From an uncultured Alphaproteobacteria bacterium (GTDB lineage: Bacteria > Pseudomonadota > Alphaproteobacteria > Rhodobacterales > Rhodobacteraceae), in contig CACBNQ010000005.1 of the NCBI GenBank assembly GCA_902540655.1, forward strand, positions 1 to 64,000: a DNA stretch of 64,000 nucleotides, given 5' to 3'. The notes beneath the pieces are model-generated. The model did no database searches, was not told the DNA's origin, and saw only the letters and a program-made list of their open reading frames with translations. Of the stretch, positions 9,681 through 19,205 are shown one piece after another; positions within the stretch are counted from its first letter, which is position 1; the number at the start of each line of letters is the position of its first letter. The translations under genes were made by a program, and so were the position numbers.

Positions 9681-10489
9681 AACTTCAATCCTGGATTCTC
9701 TATGATGGTGTTTGGTGTTCTCCCTGAATTTAGATAAATTTCGATCATTCCATTATTGAAGTTATCATATAAATTTCTACAGGCATCAGCGTTAAAATCT
9801 GCGATCTTATATACTTTTCCCACAATATCTGGTTGTTTCAATAGCTTCAAATTATCATAATTTATGATTAATTGTACGTAGACTTTACACATGTCTTTTA
9901 TTAACCGGTTTCCAATTGTATGAGGGCTGTCCCCCAAAAACACTCGTGCTCGAATCTGGTGGATAATCTCGCCAGTATCAATTCCATAATCCATATTCAT
10001 AAATGTTACGCCAACTAAATCTGGTTCATTATTAATAAGTGGCCACACATTTGTACCACTACCTCGGTAATAGGGAGAGAGCCCAAGGTGAGCATTAATT
10101 ATATTACCATGCCATGAATCTAAAATTTTTTTTCCAACTATTGAGCAGCCAAAACATACAATCAGCTCGGCATCATGGGAAAGTAACTCCTCAACTATTT
10201 TCTTCTCATTGATACTGCCATACTTTATTTTTTTTGGAGACTTCTTGTTGGGCACCTTAGTTATAAAACTTTGAAAAAAATCTATCTCAGATTCGGTCCT
10301 AGCATTAAAGTGCCTATATTCTAATTCGGAACTTTTTGGATTTTCAGATAATGTATTACCAAGACTTCTTTCCAACCCTTCACAATAAATTGCTACTACA
10401 TCTATCTCACTGGAATCTGATAAAAATTTGAAAAAATATTCATGTCGTAATTCCGAGCCTGTCAATATTATTACTTTTTTTTTATTCAT
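9677..10489 (-). CDS. formyltransferase family protein (sugar N-formyltransferase-like)
   Basis: ORF 270 aa; NIINAHLGLSPYYRGSGTNVWPL with downstream GIDTGEI, i.e. the N/H/D catalytic triad pattern. Confidence 0.85.
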   Translation of the reverse strand: MNKKKVIILTGSELRHEYFFKFLSDSSEIDVVAIYCEGLERSLGNTLSENPKSSELEYRHFNARTESEIDFFQSFITKVPNKKSPKKIKYGSINEKKIVEELLSHDAELIVCFGCSIVGKKILDSWHGNIINAHLGLSPYYRGSGTNVWPLINNEPDLVGVTFMNMDYGIDTGEIIHQIRARVFLGDSPHTIGNRLIKDMCKVYVQLIINYDNLKLLKQPDIVGKVYKIADFNADACRNLYDNFNNGMIEIYLNSGRTPNTIIENPGLKL

Positions 10490-10541
10490 TTAAGTACTTG
10501 TCTAGCAATATTCTTTTAAGTATTTTAGGCAAAAATAATCA

Positions 10542-11564
10542 TCAGTCCAGTTCATACAGAAAATTATACAAATCACTCGCAACCATTGCATTTCCGGAAG
10601 GTTTCATGTGCCCATCAACTACGTAATGACTGTTGTCCGGAATCTTGCTCAGCTTTAAAATACTAGGAAAACCACATTTTAGGTTATGTTTTTTGCACAT
10701 TAAGTCAAATTCACGGTAGAATGACTCAGAATGTCTACCAAGCCTAAAGCTCACTACCTGTGCTCGCTGGGGTAATAGGAAAATAACTAATTTTGATTTA
10801 ACAGATGGATTGAGTGAGCTAATCTTTTCTCCCATATGTTCCAATGCATCTTTAAATTTGGGACTCATAGGATCGCTGAGGTATCCACTATAAGGCTTCC
10901 GCGCTTCATAAATTTGCATATAAAATCTATCGATGCTCAAAAAATGATATAGAAGGGCTCTAGTAACTGACAAATTGAGTAAAAAGGTACTTATTTTCTG
11001 GACTGAAGAACTAATTTTGTTTTCTTTGGCAACTCTTTGAGGATTCGAATAAAAAGCTGGATCTGAACCATCTACTATATTAAAGAAGTCGTTTGGCGTT
11101 ATACCAAGAATAATCTTTTCATAACTACCAAAGTCAAAAGTGTTAAGTTTTGCATGAAGGTTGTGGAATTGTTCACCACCAACACCATAATTATGAAATG
11201 CATAAGTTTGATACTTTTTCTTAGCATTTAAATATGAAATGATTGTGTTTTTCTCACTTACCATTGCTCCTAAAGTAAAGCTGTCACCCACAAATGCAAT
11301 CTGCTTTACAGAATTTATTCTTTCTGCACCTCTTCTGCCATCTTGGTTAAAGTGATACCAGACACCTTCATCTTGTTCCCAGTTTTTATGGAAAAGATTA
11401 CAGTTGCTTCGATAATGACTAAAATTACTCTCTTTGACTACATATGAGCAGTTTGTATCGCCTATTGTAATCTCGTTATAACCACCCCAATACACCAGAA
11501 TGAACTCTATTAGAGCCACGAGTAGAACAGCAACAAATAGCGGATAAAATATACTTTTTACCAT
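10542..11564 (-). CDS. membrane-anchored SGNH-hydrolase-like protein
   Basis: ORF 340 aa; N-terminal TM, VKQIAFVGDSFTLGAMVSEKNTI, C-terminal DGHMKPSGN. Confidence 0.7.
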   Translation of the reverse strand: MVKSIFYPLFVAVLLVALIEFILVYWGGYNEITIGDTNCSYVVKESNFSHYRSNCNLFHKNWEQDEGVWYHFNQDGRRGAERINSVKQIAFVGDSFTLGAMVSEKNTIISYLNAKKKYQTYAFHNYGVGGEQFHNLHAKLNTFDFGSYEKIILGITPNDFFNIVDGSDPAFYSNPQRVAKENKISSSVQKISTFLLNLSVTRALLYHFLSIDRFYMQIYEARKPYSGYLSDPMSPKFKDALEHMGEKISSLNPSVKSKLVIFLLPQRAQVVSFRLGRHSESFYREFDLMCKKHNLKCGFPSILKLSKIPDNSHYVVDGHMKPSGNAMVASDLYNFLYELD

Positions 11565-11609
11565 TAGTACTATAATAACCTATAAAAAAAATTTAAAGTA
11601 GTAATGTCA

Positions 11610-12830
11610 TTAACGATTAGTATTTTGTACCATCAAATTTCTTATTTCTTGAGCAATCAACTTATACGTACTTGGAGAGTAGTGTGGGCCTTTAGGCGCA
11701 AAAATATTAGCTCTATCGTCTCTGTTAATGAAATTGGTTGTATCTAATATTTTAAAATCATATTGAGTAGCTTTATCAAAAATATAAGATTTATATCCGT
11801 CTGAAAAAATATCCGGATCCCAAAACTTGCTTTCTGCTAAGTAAACAATAATTACTTCGCAACCTACTTGATCACAATTATCGTTAACAATTTTAAGAAC
11901 TCGCTTCGTCTCAGATGAGCCGACACGAAAATCTTTTAATTTACCCATGTTTTTTAAAATCCAATATCGCATCGCCGGTAGGCTACTATGCCTTCGAAAT
12001 CCATCAACTACCCTGTTATAGCTTTCTCCAATGGGGTTTATCCGTCCGCCGGAACTAGTAGCTCCCATATTGACTCGCTCTAAACTCAAGGCTTCAATTT
12101 CTTTGAATAATTCTTGGGCTTTCACAGACAGAGTAAGCTGTCCATTTTTTTTCTTTGCTACATAGCTATACTTACTTTTGAAATGATTATCTTTTATAGA
12201 GTAAGCGCTTCCATAACGATCGTTGCGGTAAAAGGTTATAACAACTACTTTTGGCTTAATGATTTTGATAAACTCATCGGCGAGCGCAGCGTAATGTGCT
12301 GCCGAATTCGAGCTAATGGCTAAATTAATGTTCCCCAGCCCTAGTGAATTTAGATTATCACTTATGGTATCTATTTGTTGAACACAAGCTCCATGAGTAA
12401 AACTATCACCGATTAACAAGACTGAATTATTAGAATTTAATTCATCCCATTTTTTATCAACATTACGAAAACCAAAGCGATCAGATTCGTATGTAATAAG
12501 ACCATAGCCCTCATTACAAAAGTAGGTTTTTTTATTTGGCAAGCCACCGAGGGGAAATATATTGTACTTATAAGCGAGGCTAATATATTCATTATCAGAA
12601 GTTGAATAGTCCGGATATACGAGAGGAAAAAAACCTTCACGCCTTTTCGTTTCAGCTAATTTTACATCTTGCTCAAATCGTTTTTCAATGATCTCTTTAG
12701 AGGTTGGATCTCTCAATTCTTGGCTAATCATTCTGAACAAAATAAAGTCTGTAACAATAAAACCTACAATCGCGGCAATCATTATAAACACTGAGATTGT
12801 TGTATATCCAACAATTTTAATCAAGTTCAT
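11610..12830 (-). CDS. membrane-anchored SGNH-hydrolase-like protein
   Basis: ORF track 11610..12896, likely start MNLIKIVGYTTIS at 12830. N-terminal TM, NSVLLIGDSFTHGACVQQIDTI, GPHYSPSTYKLIAQ. Confidence 0.72.
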   Translation of the reverse strand: MNLIKIVGYTTISVFIMIAAIVGFIVTDFILFRMISQELRDPTSKEIIEKRFEQDVKLAETKRREGFFPLVYPDYSTSDNEYISLAYKYNIFPLGGLPNKKTYFCNEGYGLITYESDRFGFRNVDKKWDELNSNNSVLLIGDSFTHGACVQQIDTISDNLNSLGLGNINLAISSNSAAHYAALADEFIKIIKPKVVVITFYRNDRYGSAYSIKDNHFKSKYSYVAKKKNGQLTLSVKAQELFKEIEALSLERVNMGATSSGGRINPIGESYNRVVDGFRRHSSLPAMRYWILKNMGKLKDFRVGSSETKRVLKIVNDNCDQVGCEVIIVYLAESKFWDPDIFSDGYKSYIFDKATQYDFKILDTTNFINRDDRANIFAPKGPHYSPSTYKLIAQEIRNLMVQNTNR

Positions 12831-14655
12831 ATCTATCTTTATAGTTTTCTTGAAGTGATTGATCTTGATTTTCCTTGCGAAGCAAGTAATTACCAACTGC
12901 TAATATATCTAGCTCTGTGCCCATAAAACACTTAAAGGCATCTGTAGGAGTGCAAATAATAGGTTCGCCTCTGACGTTGAATGATGTATTTACAACAATA
13001 GGACACCCAGTTTTTTCCTTAAATTTAGAAATAACTGCATGATAACGAGGGTTAGTATCTGAATGCACTGTCTGTATACGCGCTGAGTAGTCTACGTGTG
13101 TGATGGCAGGTACGGAGGAACGTACAACGTTTAGCTTGTCAATGCCAAATAAAGCTTCTTCTTTCAGAGTCATAGCGCGACGTTTTTCGCTATTGACGCC
13201 AGCTACTAGGAGCATGTAAGGACTATCGGTGTCGTGCTCAAACCATTCAGTGACATCTTCTCTAAGTACGCTAGGTGCAAAAGGGCGGAAACTTTCACGA
13301 TATTTGACTTTGAGGTTTAGCTGCTTTTGCATTTTTGGAGAACGAGGGTCAGCTATAATGCTCCGACCACCCAGAGCCCTTGGTCCAAATTCCATCCGGC
13401 CTTGCATCCAACCAACAGCTTTTTCATCGGCTAACGCTGTAGCAACTTCTTCTATCATTTCGTTTTCAGACAGCTTTTTAAAAACTGCACCGCAAGCAGT
13501 TAGCTCAGCTTTAATTTCAGTATTTGAAAATGCAGGACCTAAGTAGGTACCTTTCATTGCATCTCTTCCTTTGGAGACAATCCGTTCTTTATTATGATGT
13601 AGATACCAAGTTGAAAGTGCAGCACCAAGTGCTCCACCAGCATCGCCGGCTGCTGGTTGAATCCAAATATTGTCGAAGACTTGTTCACGCAACAGAATGC
13701 CATTTGCAACGCAATTTAAAGCCACACCTCCAGCTAGGCATAAATTTCGTTCACCTGTCTCTTTAGCTATACTTTTCGCAAGTCCAATAACAACATCTTC
13801 TGTTACCTTTTGTACGGAAGTAGCTAAATCCATTTCGCGTTGAGTAAGTTCTGTCTCTGATTTTCGAGGTGGGCCTCCAAATAGTTTATCAAACTTTTTA
13901 TTAGTCATAGCTAGGCCAGTAGCATAATCGAAGTATTCCATATTTAACTGGAAACTACCATCATCAGCAATATTGATAAGCTCTTCTTTAATCAAATCTG
14001 CGTAAACTGGCTCTCCATATGGGGCTAAGCCCATAACTTTATATTCTCCAGAATTAACTCTAAAGCCTGTGTAGTAGGTGAATGCTGAGTAAAGTAGTCC
14101 CAGTGAGTGGGGAAAATGTATTTCCTTCACAACTTTCAATTTACTTCCCTTACCAACAGCAACGGAGGTCGTTGTCCATTCACCAACACCATCGAGTGTA
14201 AGAACTGCAGCTCTTTCAAAAGGTGATGGATAGTAGGCACTAGCAGCGTGTGACAAGTGATGCTCAGAGAACAAAAGTCGCTCACGCCAGTTAATGTCTT
14301 CGTCCAGTGCTGATTTAAGCTCTTTAACTAGAGCTGATTTCTGAAACAACTTATCCTTGATCCAAATTGGCATTGCTTTAGTAAAGCTAGTAAAACCTTT
14401 AGGTGCAAATGCTAGATAGGTCTCAAGCAACCTCTCAAATTTCACAAAAGGTTTCTCATAGAAAACAACATTATCAATTTGGCTCACGGCAATTCCTGCT
14501 TCTTTTAAACAATACTGACATGCATTACGTGGAAAGCTAGGGTCATGCTTTTTGCGCGTAAAGCGTTCCTCTTGTGCAGCCGCAATGATTTCACCATTTT
14601 TAATTAGGCATGCAGCGCTATCATGGTAGAAGGCAGATAAACCGAGTATATACAT
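12817..14655 (-). CDS. NodU/CmcH/SxtI-type carbamoyltransferase
   Basis: ORF 612 aa; MYILGLSAFYHDSAACLIKNGEIIAAAQEERFTRKKHD, LCLAGGVALNCVANG, MEFGPRALGGRSIIADPR, VNTSFNVRGEPIICTPTDA. Confidence 0.95.
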   Translation of the reverse strand: MYILGLSAFYHDSAACLIKNGEIIAAAQEERFTRKKHDPSFPRNACQYCLKEAGIAVSQIDNVVFYEKPFVKFERLLETYLAFAPKGFTSFTKAMPIWIKDKLFQKSALVKELKSALDEDINWRERLLFSEHHLSHAASAYYPSPFERAAVLTLDGVGEWTTTSVAVGKGSKLKVVKEIHFPHSLGLLYSAFTYYTGFRVNSGEYKVMGLAPYGEPVYADLIKEELINIADDGSFQLNMEYFDYATGLAMTNKKFDKLFGGPPRKSETELTQREMDLATSVQKVTEDVVIGLAKSIAKETGERNLCLAGGVALNCVANGILLREQVFDNIWIQPAAGDAGGALGAALSTWYLHHNKERIVSKGRDAMKGTYLGPAFSNTEIKAELTACGAVFKKLSENEMIEEVATALADEKAVGWMQGRMEFGPRALGGRSIIADPRSPKMQKQLNLKVKYRESFRPFAPSVLREDVTEWFEHDTDSPYMLLVAGVNSEKRRAMTLKEEALFGIDKLNVVRSSVPAITHVDYSARIQTVHSDTNPRYHAVISKFKEKTGCPIVVNTSFNVRGEPIICTPTDAFKCFMGTELDILAVGNYLLRKENQDQSLQENYKDRYELD

Positions 14656-14664
14656 TGGTAATTC

Positions 14665-14814
14665 CTAAAAAAGTGTATATATAAAAGGCGCGACCACGGA
14701 ACCTTGGGCAAGCACTAATAAACCACCAAGTATAACCATTACAATGATGATAGGTGCGAGCCACAATTTTTTGCGTACACGCAGGAAAGTCCAAAGTTCT
14801 TTAAAAAATTCCAT
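14665..14814 (-). CDS. DUF5989-like 49-aa membrane protein
   Basis: Not in the ORF track (49 aa). Reverse-strand translation: MEFFKELWTFLRVRKKLWLAPIIIVMVILGGLLVLAQGSVVAPFIYTLF*. Sits between the carbamoyltransferase and the SxtJ-like gene. Confidence 0.85.
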   Translation of the reverse strand: MEFFKELWTFLRVRKKLWLAPIIIVMVILGGLLVLAQGSVVAPFIYTLF

Positions 14815-14828
14815 TTGAGTTACCTTTA

Positions 14829-15242
14829 TTAAAACTGGTGTTTGAAAGAGTCAGTTTTAATTGGCTCTAAGCGCGAAATCCAATAACTCGATTTCCTATT
14901 GCGCCTTAACCTTAACTCATCCCGTCCATATAGTCGCATCAGTATTGCAATTGGGGTAAAGAGTCCAAAAAAGATTAACCCAAGTACAATCGGACTGACT
15001 ATCATTCCGAGTAAAAGCCCAAACCGCATCCATAGCTTGTTTAGAGGCAAAAGAAATTCTGCTCTTATGAATGTAATAACTAGAAAAGACAACGATGCCA
15101 CGATAAATATAGAGGTCCAGATTATAGTTGCCGAGTGATAGAAGTAGGCAGCAGCAACCGCGAAAACTAAAGCGAAGAAAAAGCCGAACTTTCGATTCGA
15201 TGGAAGTGGAATTTCGGAAGTAATCACTATCTTATACCTCAA
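14829..15242 (-). CDS. SxtJ-like membrane protein
   Basis: ORF 137 aa; hydrophobic helices and RKFGFFFALVFAVAAAYFYHS...LNKLWMRFGLLLGMIVSPIVLGLIFFGLFTPIAILMRLYGRD, adjacent to the carbamoyltransferase. Confidence 0.8.
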   Translation of the reverse strand: MRYKIVITSEIPLPSNRKFGFFFALVFAVAAAYFYHSATIIWTSIFIVASLSFLVITFIRAEFLLPLNKLWMRFGLLLGMIVSPIVLGLIFFGLFTPIAILMRLYGRDELRLRRNRKSSYWISRLEPIKTDSFKHQF

Positions 15243-15473
15243 ACTTTTGGTAATAAACTAGTGCACAAGTATAATATACTGGGCCATGCTTGCAACATTT
15301 TATCATTTCAAATGACAAGTTTTCATTAAATACGTACTCTAAACAATGAAAGCTTCAACTCCCCTTTAATGTGATGCAAACCTTTTTTTTGGTTTAATCC
15401 ACTTCAATATTATTTGAAATATCAGTTTTTATCTTTTAAGTAACTGTAAATTCAAATAAGTCATTCTCTTCTT

Positions 15474-15587
15474 ATGATCATACTCAGTGACTATGAATGT
15501 TTTCTATTTAAGAAAAGCGGAAAGATTATAAGAACTGACAAAGACGAAAAATCTGGAGTAGTCAAATTTTATAAACTTAAAGAATAG
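15474..15587 (+). CDS. possible 37-aa ORF, unknown
   Basis: ATG...TAG: MIILSDYECFLFKKSGKIIRTDKDEKSGVVKFYKLKE. Sense-strand orphan in an otherwise minus-strand locus. Confidence 0.2.
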   Translation: MIILSDYECFLFKKSGKIIRTDKDEKSGVVKFYKLKE

Positions 15588-15600
15588 AGCACAGCAAATC

Positions 15601-16275
15601 TTACTTGTCGAATAACTTTAACGGACGTACATAATAAAATAAGCACATTAAAGAGATAACATATATTTTAATATTAGACTTAAATTTAGAACCAAATCGA
15701 GACTGATCTTTTCTTTTACCAACACTCATTTCAACTTGTTTCAATGAGTATTCTCTTTTGAGTGCAAACTTTAAAGGCAAAATTCCCAAATACAATCGCT
15801 GATTGTTTTCAAGATAATCTTGAAGAAATCTGGTTGAATAGACACGCATACCACATAATGGATCCCTAAGTCCATATAACAAATTGAATACGTGAGCAGT
15901 ATGAATTTCTGAAATACGATTAAATCTATGCCTTATGCCGGATACGATATCTGATCCTTGATTATAATACCGTAACATCTCCAAAACATATTCTGGATCA
16001 TGTTCACCATCTGCATCGAGAATTACTATCGCGTCACAATTGCTGTTAGCCATAATATATTTGAAGCCGAAAAGTAGTGATTTCTCATAGCCTTGATTTG
16101 AACTGTTTTGCAAAACAATTACTTGATTTTTTCGTGCAATCACGGCAGTTTTATCGGTGCTTGCGTCATCAATAACGTATGTTGAAATACCTTTCGGTAA
16201 AATTTTTAACACTGTTTCTATTGTGTGTTCTTCATTGAATGCGGGTATTAAAATGGCTACTCGATTATGTTCCAT
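15601..16275 (-). CDS. glycosyltransferase family 2 (dolichyl-phosphate mannose synthase-like)
   Basis: ORF 224 aa; VAILIPAFNEEHTIETVLKILP, YVIDDASTDKTA, AIVILDADGEHDPEYV. Confidence 0.9.
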   Translation of the reverse strand: MEHNRVAILIPAFNEEHTIETVLKILPKGISTYVIDDASTDKTAVIARKNQVIVLQNSSNQGYEKSLLFGFKYIMANSNCDAIVILDADGEHDPEYVLEMLRYYNQGSDIVSGIRHRFNRISEIHTAHVFNLLYGLRDPLCGMRVYSTRFLQDYLENNQRLYLGILPLKFALKREYSLKQVEMSVGKRKDQSRFGSKFKSNIKIYVISLMCLFYYVRPLKLFDK

Positions 16276-17345
16276 GAAATGTGTTCACCCGCTTTTATAT
16301 CCACTTTAATTTTTAACCCGATTACTTTCTCTAAATCATATGGACTTAGACCATTTTCTGGACATGGCCTTAAAGATTCGAGCAAATCTAATGTAATAAT
16401 GGTACCCTTTTTAACATCCCTTCTTACTCGCAAGCACCTTCTCTGAATATGTACTGTTTCGAGTTCATTATTCTCTACGATTTTCACCCCGTCACCCATT
16501 GCGACCTCTAAATTTCTGGTCTCGTTTACCATATCTGACCAAGTCTTTGGATTTAGTGCAAATTTATGATCTGGCCCAATTCTAAAATTGTCATCAGTAA
16601 AGTGTTTTTCTATAACCCTCGCGCCGAGCGCAACCGCCCCCAAAACCGCAGTGTGACCCGGCGTATGGTCTGAAAGACCTAGCGGCATGCCAGGCCAAAT
16701 ACTGTCGAACGTTTTGAGCACGTTTAAGTTTACCGATCGGAAGTTTTCTAAGTCACCAGTATAATTAGTATTGCACTGCATCAAGCATAGATTAGCGTTC
16801 GACTGAAGAACGGTTTCAACAGCACGCTTAACTTCCCTTATATTGGAGGCTCCAGTTGCAAGAAAAACAGGTTTTTGTTTACCCGCAATTTTTTCCAATA
16901 TGGGCTCGAATGTAATATCTCCCGATCCAACCTTGAAAGCTGGCATTAACCTATAGAAATTCTCCACCGCCTCAATATCATAGGGCGTGGTCATAAAATC
17001 GATCCCTAATTTTTCACATTCACCAACTAATTCCTCAGTCCACTCATCTCTTGTATGATATTCATCATACACATCAAAAATGGACTTTTCCCATTCACTT
17101 TGATGTGAAACCGACTTAAATTTTCCTTTAAAACCAACATCACTGACGATTTTGTTTGCTTTGAAATGTTGAAATTTAGCGCAGTTTGCCCCTGCTTCAT
17201 GTGCTAAATTGATCAAATCCAAAGCCCGCGAGAGCGATCCATCATGGTTCGCCGCAATATCAGCAATAAAATAGGTAGCTGCATTATTTCTAATTAGGCT
17301 TTTATTTACAAAAAATTCAGTTTTATAATGCATTTTATATCCCAA
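16257..17345 (-). CDS. NeuB-family nonulosonate (sialic acid-like) synthase
   Basis: ORF 362 aa; FIADIAANHDGSLSRALDLI, AKFQHFKANKIV, FKVGSGDITFEPIL, LGLSDHTPGHTAVLGAVALGARVIEKHFT, plus C-terminal SAF-like domain. Confidence 0.92.
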   Translation of the reverse strand: MGYKMHYKTEFFVNKSLIRNNAATYFIADIAANHDGSLSRALDLINLAHEAGANCAKFQHFKANKIVSDVGFKGKFKSVSHQSEWEKSIFDVYDEYHTRDEWTEELVGECEKLGIDFMTTPYDIEAVENFYRLMPAFKVGSGDITFEPILEKIAGKQKPVFLATGASNIREVKRAVETVLQSNANLCLMQCNTNYTGDLENFRSVNLNVLKTFDSIWPGMPLGLSDHTPGHTAVLGAVALGARVIEKHFTDDNFRIGPDHKFALNPKTWSDMVNETRNLEVAMGDGVKIVENNELETVHIQRRCLRVRRDVKKGTIITLDLLESLRPCPENGLSPYDLEKVIGLKIKVDIKAGEHISWNIIE

Positions 17346-17346
17346 T

Positions 17347-18210
17347 TTACTTTAGCACAGAAGTCACAACTTCATCGACTCCAGGCATTTTTATGTTAAG
17401 CCATTTTTCGACTTTGGAACAGTTCATTCCAACATTTCTGTTCACCTTAACTTCACTGTAAGGTTTATCAATAATTTCATACTTCACGCCTCTTACGCCT
17501 AATTTTTCTATAAACTTAGTTCCAAACTCTGCCTTAGAGTAGTAATTGTTAGTTCCTACATTGTAAAGACCAACAGTTTCATTTTCCAAAAGGCGAGTTA
17601 TTAATTTTGCACACAAATCATCTGCTAGAGCGCTCGTGAAAACATCTTTATAAAGCTTTATTTTTTCACCATTACTAATTGAGTTGATCATATAGTTCAC
17701 GAAACCCTCTCTCCCAGTGGATCTACGTCCAAAAAAACTAGTACGAATAGTCAACGAATTTGGATTTTGCCGAGGTTCTCCCCAATATTTTGTCTTGGCA
17801 TAATTATTATTCAAAAAAACTTGGTCTTTTTCTGAAGAAAGATTATCTCTGTCTTCGTAAACTTGGTCTGTTGAAATGTACACATACTTGATCCCCGCAT
17901 CATAACAGTAGTCACTTAACATATTTGAAGATAAACAATTGACAATCCACGGTTCACTGATCACACTTTCACAATAAGTAATATCAGTAATTGCGGCTGC
18001 ATTTATTACAATATCTACATCCAGAGATTTTAATATTTTCAGTAAGCTTTGTGGATTACGCAGGTCTGTATTTATACAAGAACTTTTTCTGCCTACTGAA
18101 ATTACACTCCAGTTACTTTTCTTTAGTTGCGTGTATAAATGGCTTCCAAGTTGACCCGACCACCCAAATAATGCGATCCGGAATATTTCTTTTTGAAAAT
18201 TTGCTTTCAT
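17347..18210 (-). CDS. RmlD-like NAD(P)-dependent sugar-nucleotide reductase
   Basis: ORF 287 aa; IALFGWSGQLGSHLYTQLK, DIVINAAAITDITYCE, YVYISTDQVYED, YAKTKYWGE. Confidence 0.85.
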   Translation of the reverse strand: MKANFQKEIFRIALFGWSGQLGSHLYTQLKKSNWSVISVGRKSSCINTDLRNPQSLLKILKSLDVDIVINAAAITDITYCESVISEPWIVNCLSSNMLSDYCYDAGIKYVYISTDQVYEDRDNLSSEKDQVFLNNNYAKTKYWGEPRQNPNSLTIRTSFFGRRSTGREGFVNYMINSISNGEKIKLYKDVFTSALADDLCAKLITRLLENETVGLYNVGTNNYYSKAEFGTKFIEKLGVRGVKYEIIDKPYSEVKVNRNVGMNCSKVEKWLNIKMPGVDEVVTSVLK

Positions 18211-19205
18211 GATTTAAGGTTTTGGGCAACCCAATCTGATAACTCTTCAATCGACATCCAATCAATATTGTTTTCGGATGTATAAACAAATGAACTGTTA
18301 ACTGCCTTTCCACCATTTATCCGATCTTTGTCTTGATGCCAATTATTTATTGCTGGTAAAATGCGATAATGATCATCAAACTCATAGGTAGTTTTAGCAT
18401 CTTCAAAACTGATCATTTGTTCATGCAGCTTCTCACCTAATCGGATTCCAATTTCTTGCAATTTAGCATTGGGATTTATCGCACGTGCTATATCGACTAC
18501 CCTCATTGATGGAATTTTCTTCACAAAGATCTCACCACCCAAAGCATCCCTAAAAGCTGTTTTAACAAGCTCGATACCTTGCTCCAAAGTTATCATAAAA
18601 CGAGTCATTCTCTTGTCAGTTATAGGAAATTTGTTAGTTGACTTTATTGAATGGAAAAACGGAATAACAGAACCTCTAGATCCCATTACATTACCGTATC
18701 TAACAACGCTAAAACGTGTCCCATTTGGTTGCGAATAATTATTAGCTGAAACAAAAAGTTTGTCCGACGTTAGCTTCGTCGCACCGTATAAATTAATTGG
18801 AGAGGATGCTTTATCAGTTGATAATGCAACCACTTTTTTAACGTTAGTATCAATCGCGGCATCTATTACATTCATTGCTCCCATCACGTTTGTTTTGACG
18901 CATTCGAATGGGTCATATTCAGAAGTTGGTACGATTTTGGTCGCGGCAGCATGAATTACGAAATCGGCGTCAGTGAAGGCTCTTTTAAGCCTATCCTTAT
19001 CTCTCACGTCTCCAATAAAAAAGCGGATGCGGTCATCAATATTAGAGTATAGCTTCTGAAGTTCCCATTGTTTCATCTCATCACGAGAAAATATTACAAT
19101 GGCTTGAGGCTCGTAGAGCTTAATTGCCGTTTTTAAAAATTCTTTTCCAAAACTTCCAGTTCCTCCAGTAACTACTATTCTTTTTCCTTTGTAAACATCA
19201 CACAT
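18207..19205 (-). CDS. UDP-GlcNAc 4,6-dehydratase-like (PseB/FlaA1-type) polysaccharide biosynthesis protein
   Basis: ORF 332 aa; IVVTGGTGSFGKEFLK, IFSRDEMKQWELQ, ADFVIHAAATKIVPTSEYDPFECVKTNVMGAMNVIDAAID, LSTDKASSPINLYGATKLTSDKL. Confidence 0.92.
   Translation of the reverse strand: MCDVYKGKRIVVTGGTGSFGKEFLKTAIKLYEPQAIVIFSRDEMKQWELQKLYSNIDDRIRFFIGDVRDKDRLKRAFTDADFVIHAAATKIVPTSEYDPFECVKTNVMGAMNVIDAAIDTNVKKVVALSTDKASSPINLYGATKLTSDKLFVSANNYSQPNGTRFSVVRYGNVMGSRGSVIPFFHSIKSTNKFPITDKRMTRFMITLEQGIELVKTAFRDALGGEIFVKKIPSMRVVDIARAINPNAKLQEIGIRLGEKLHEQMISFEDAKTTYEFDDHYRILPAINNWHQDKDRINGGKAVNSSFVYTSENNIDWMSIEELSDWVAQNLKS

Noticed and set aside
12114-13766. Plus-strand ORFs 12114..12323, 13229..13546 and 13524..13766
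   Set aside because: Antisense shadows of well-supported minus-strand SGNH and carbamoyltransferase genes; no recognisable protein motifs.
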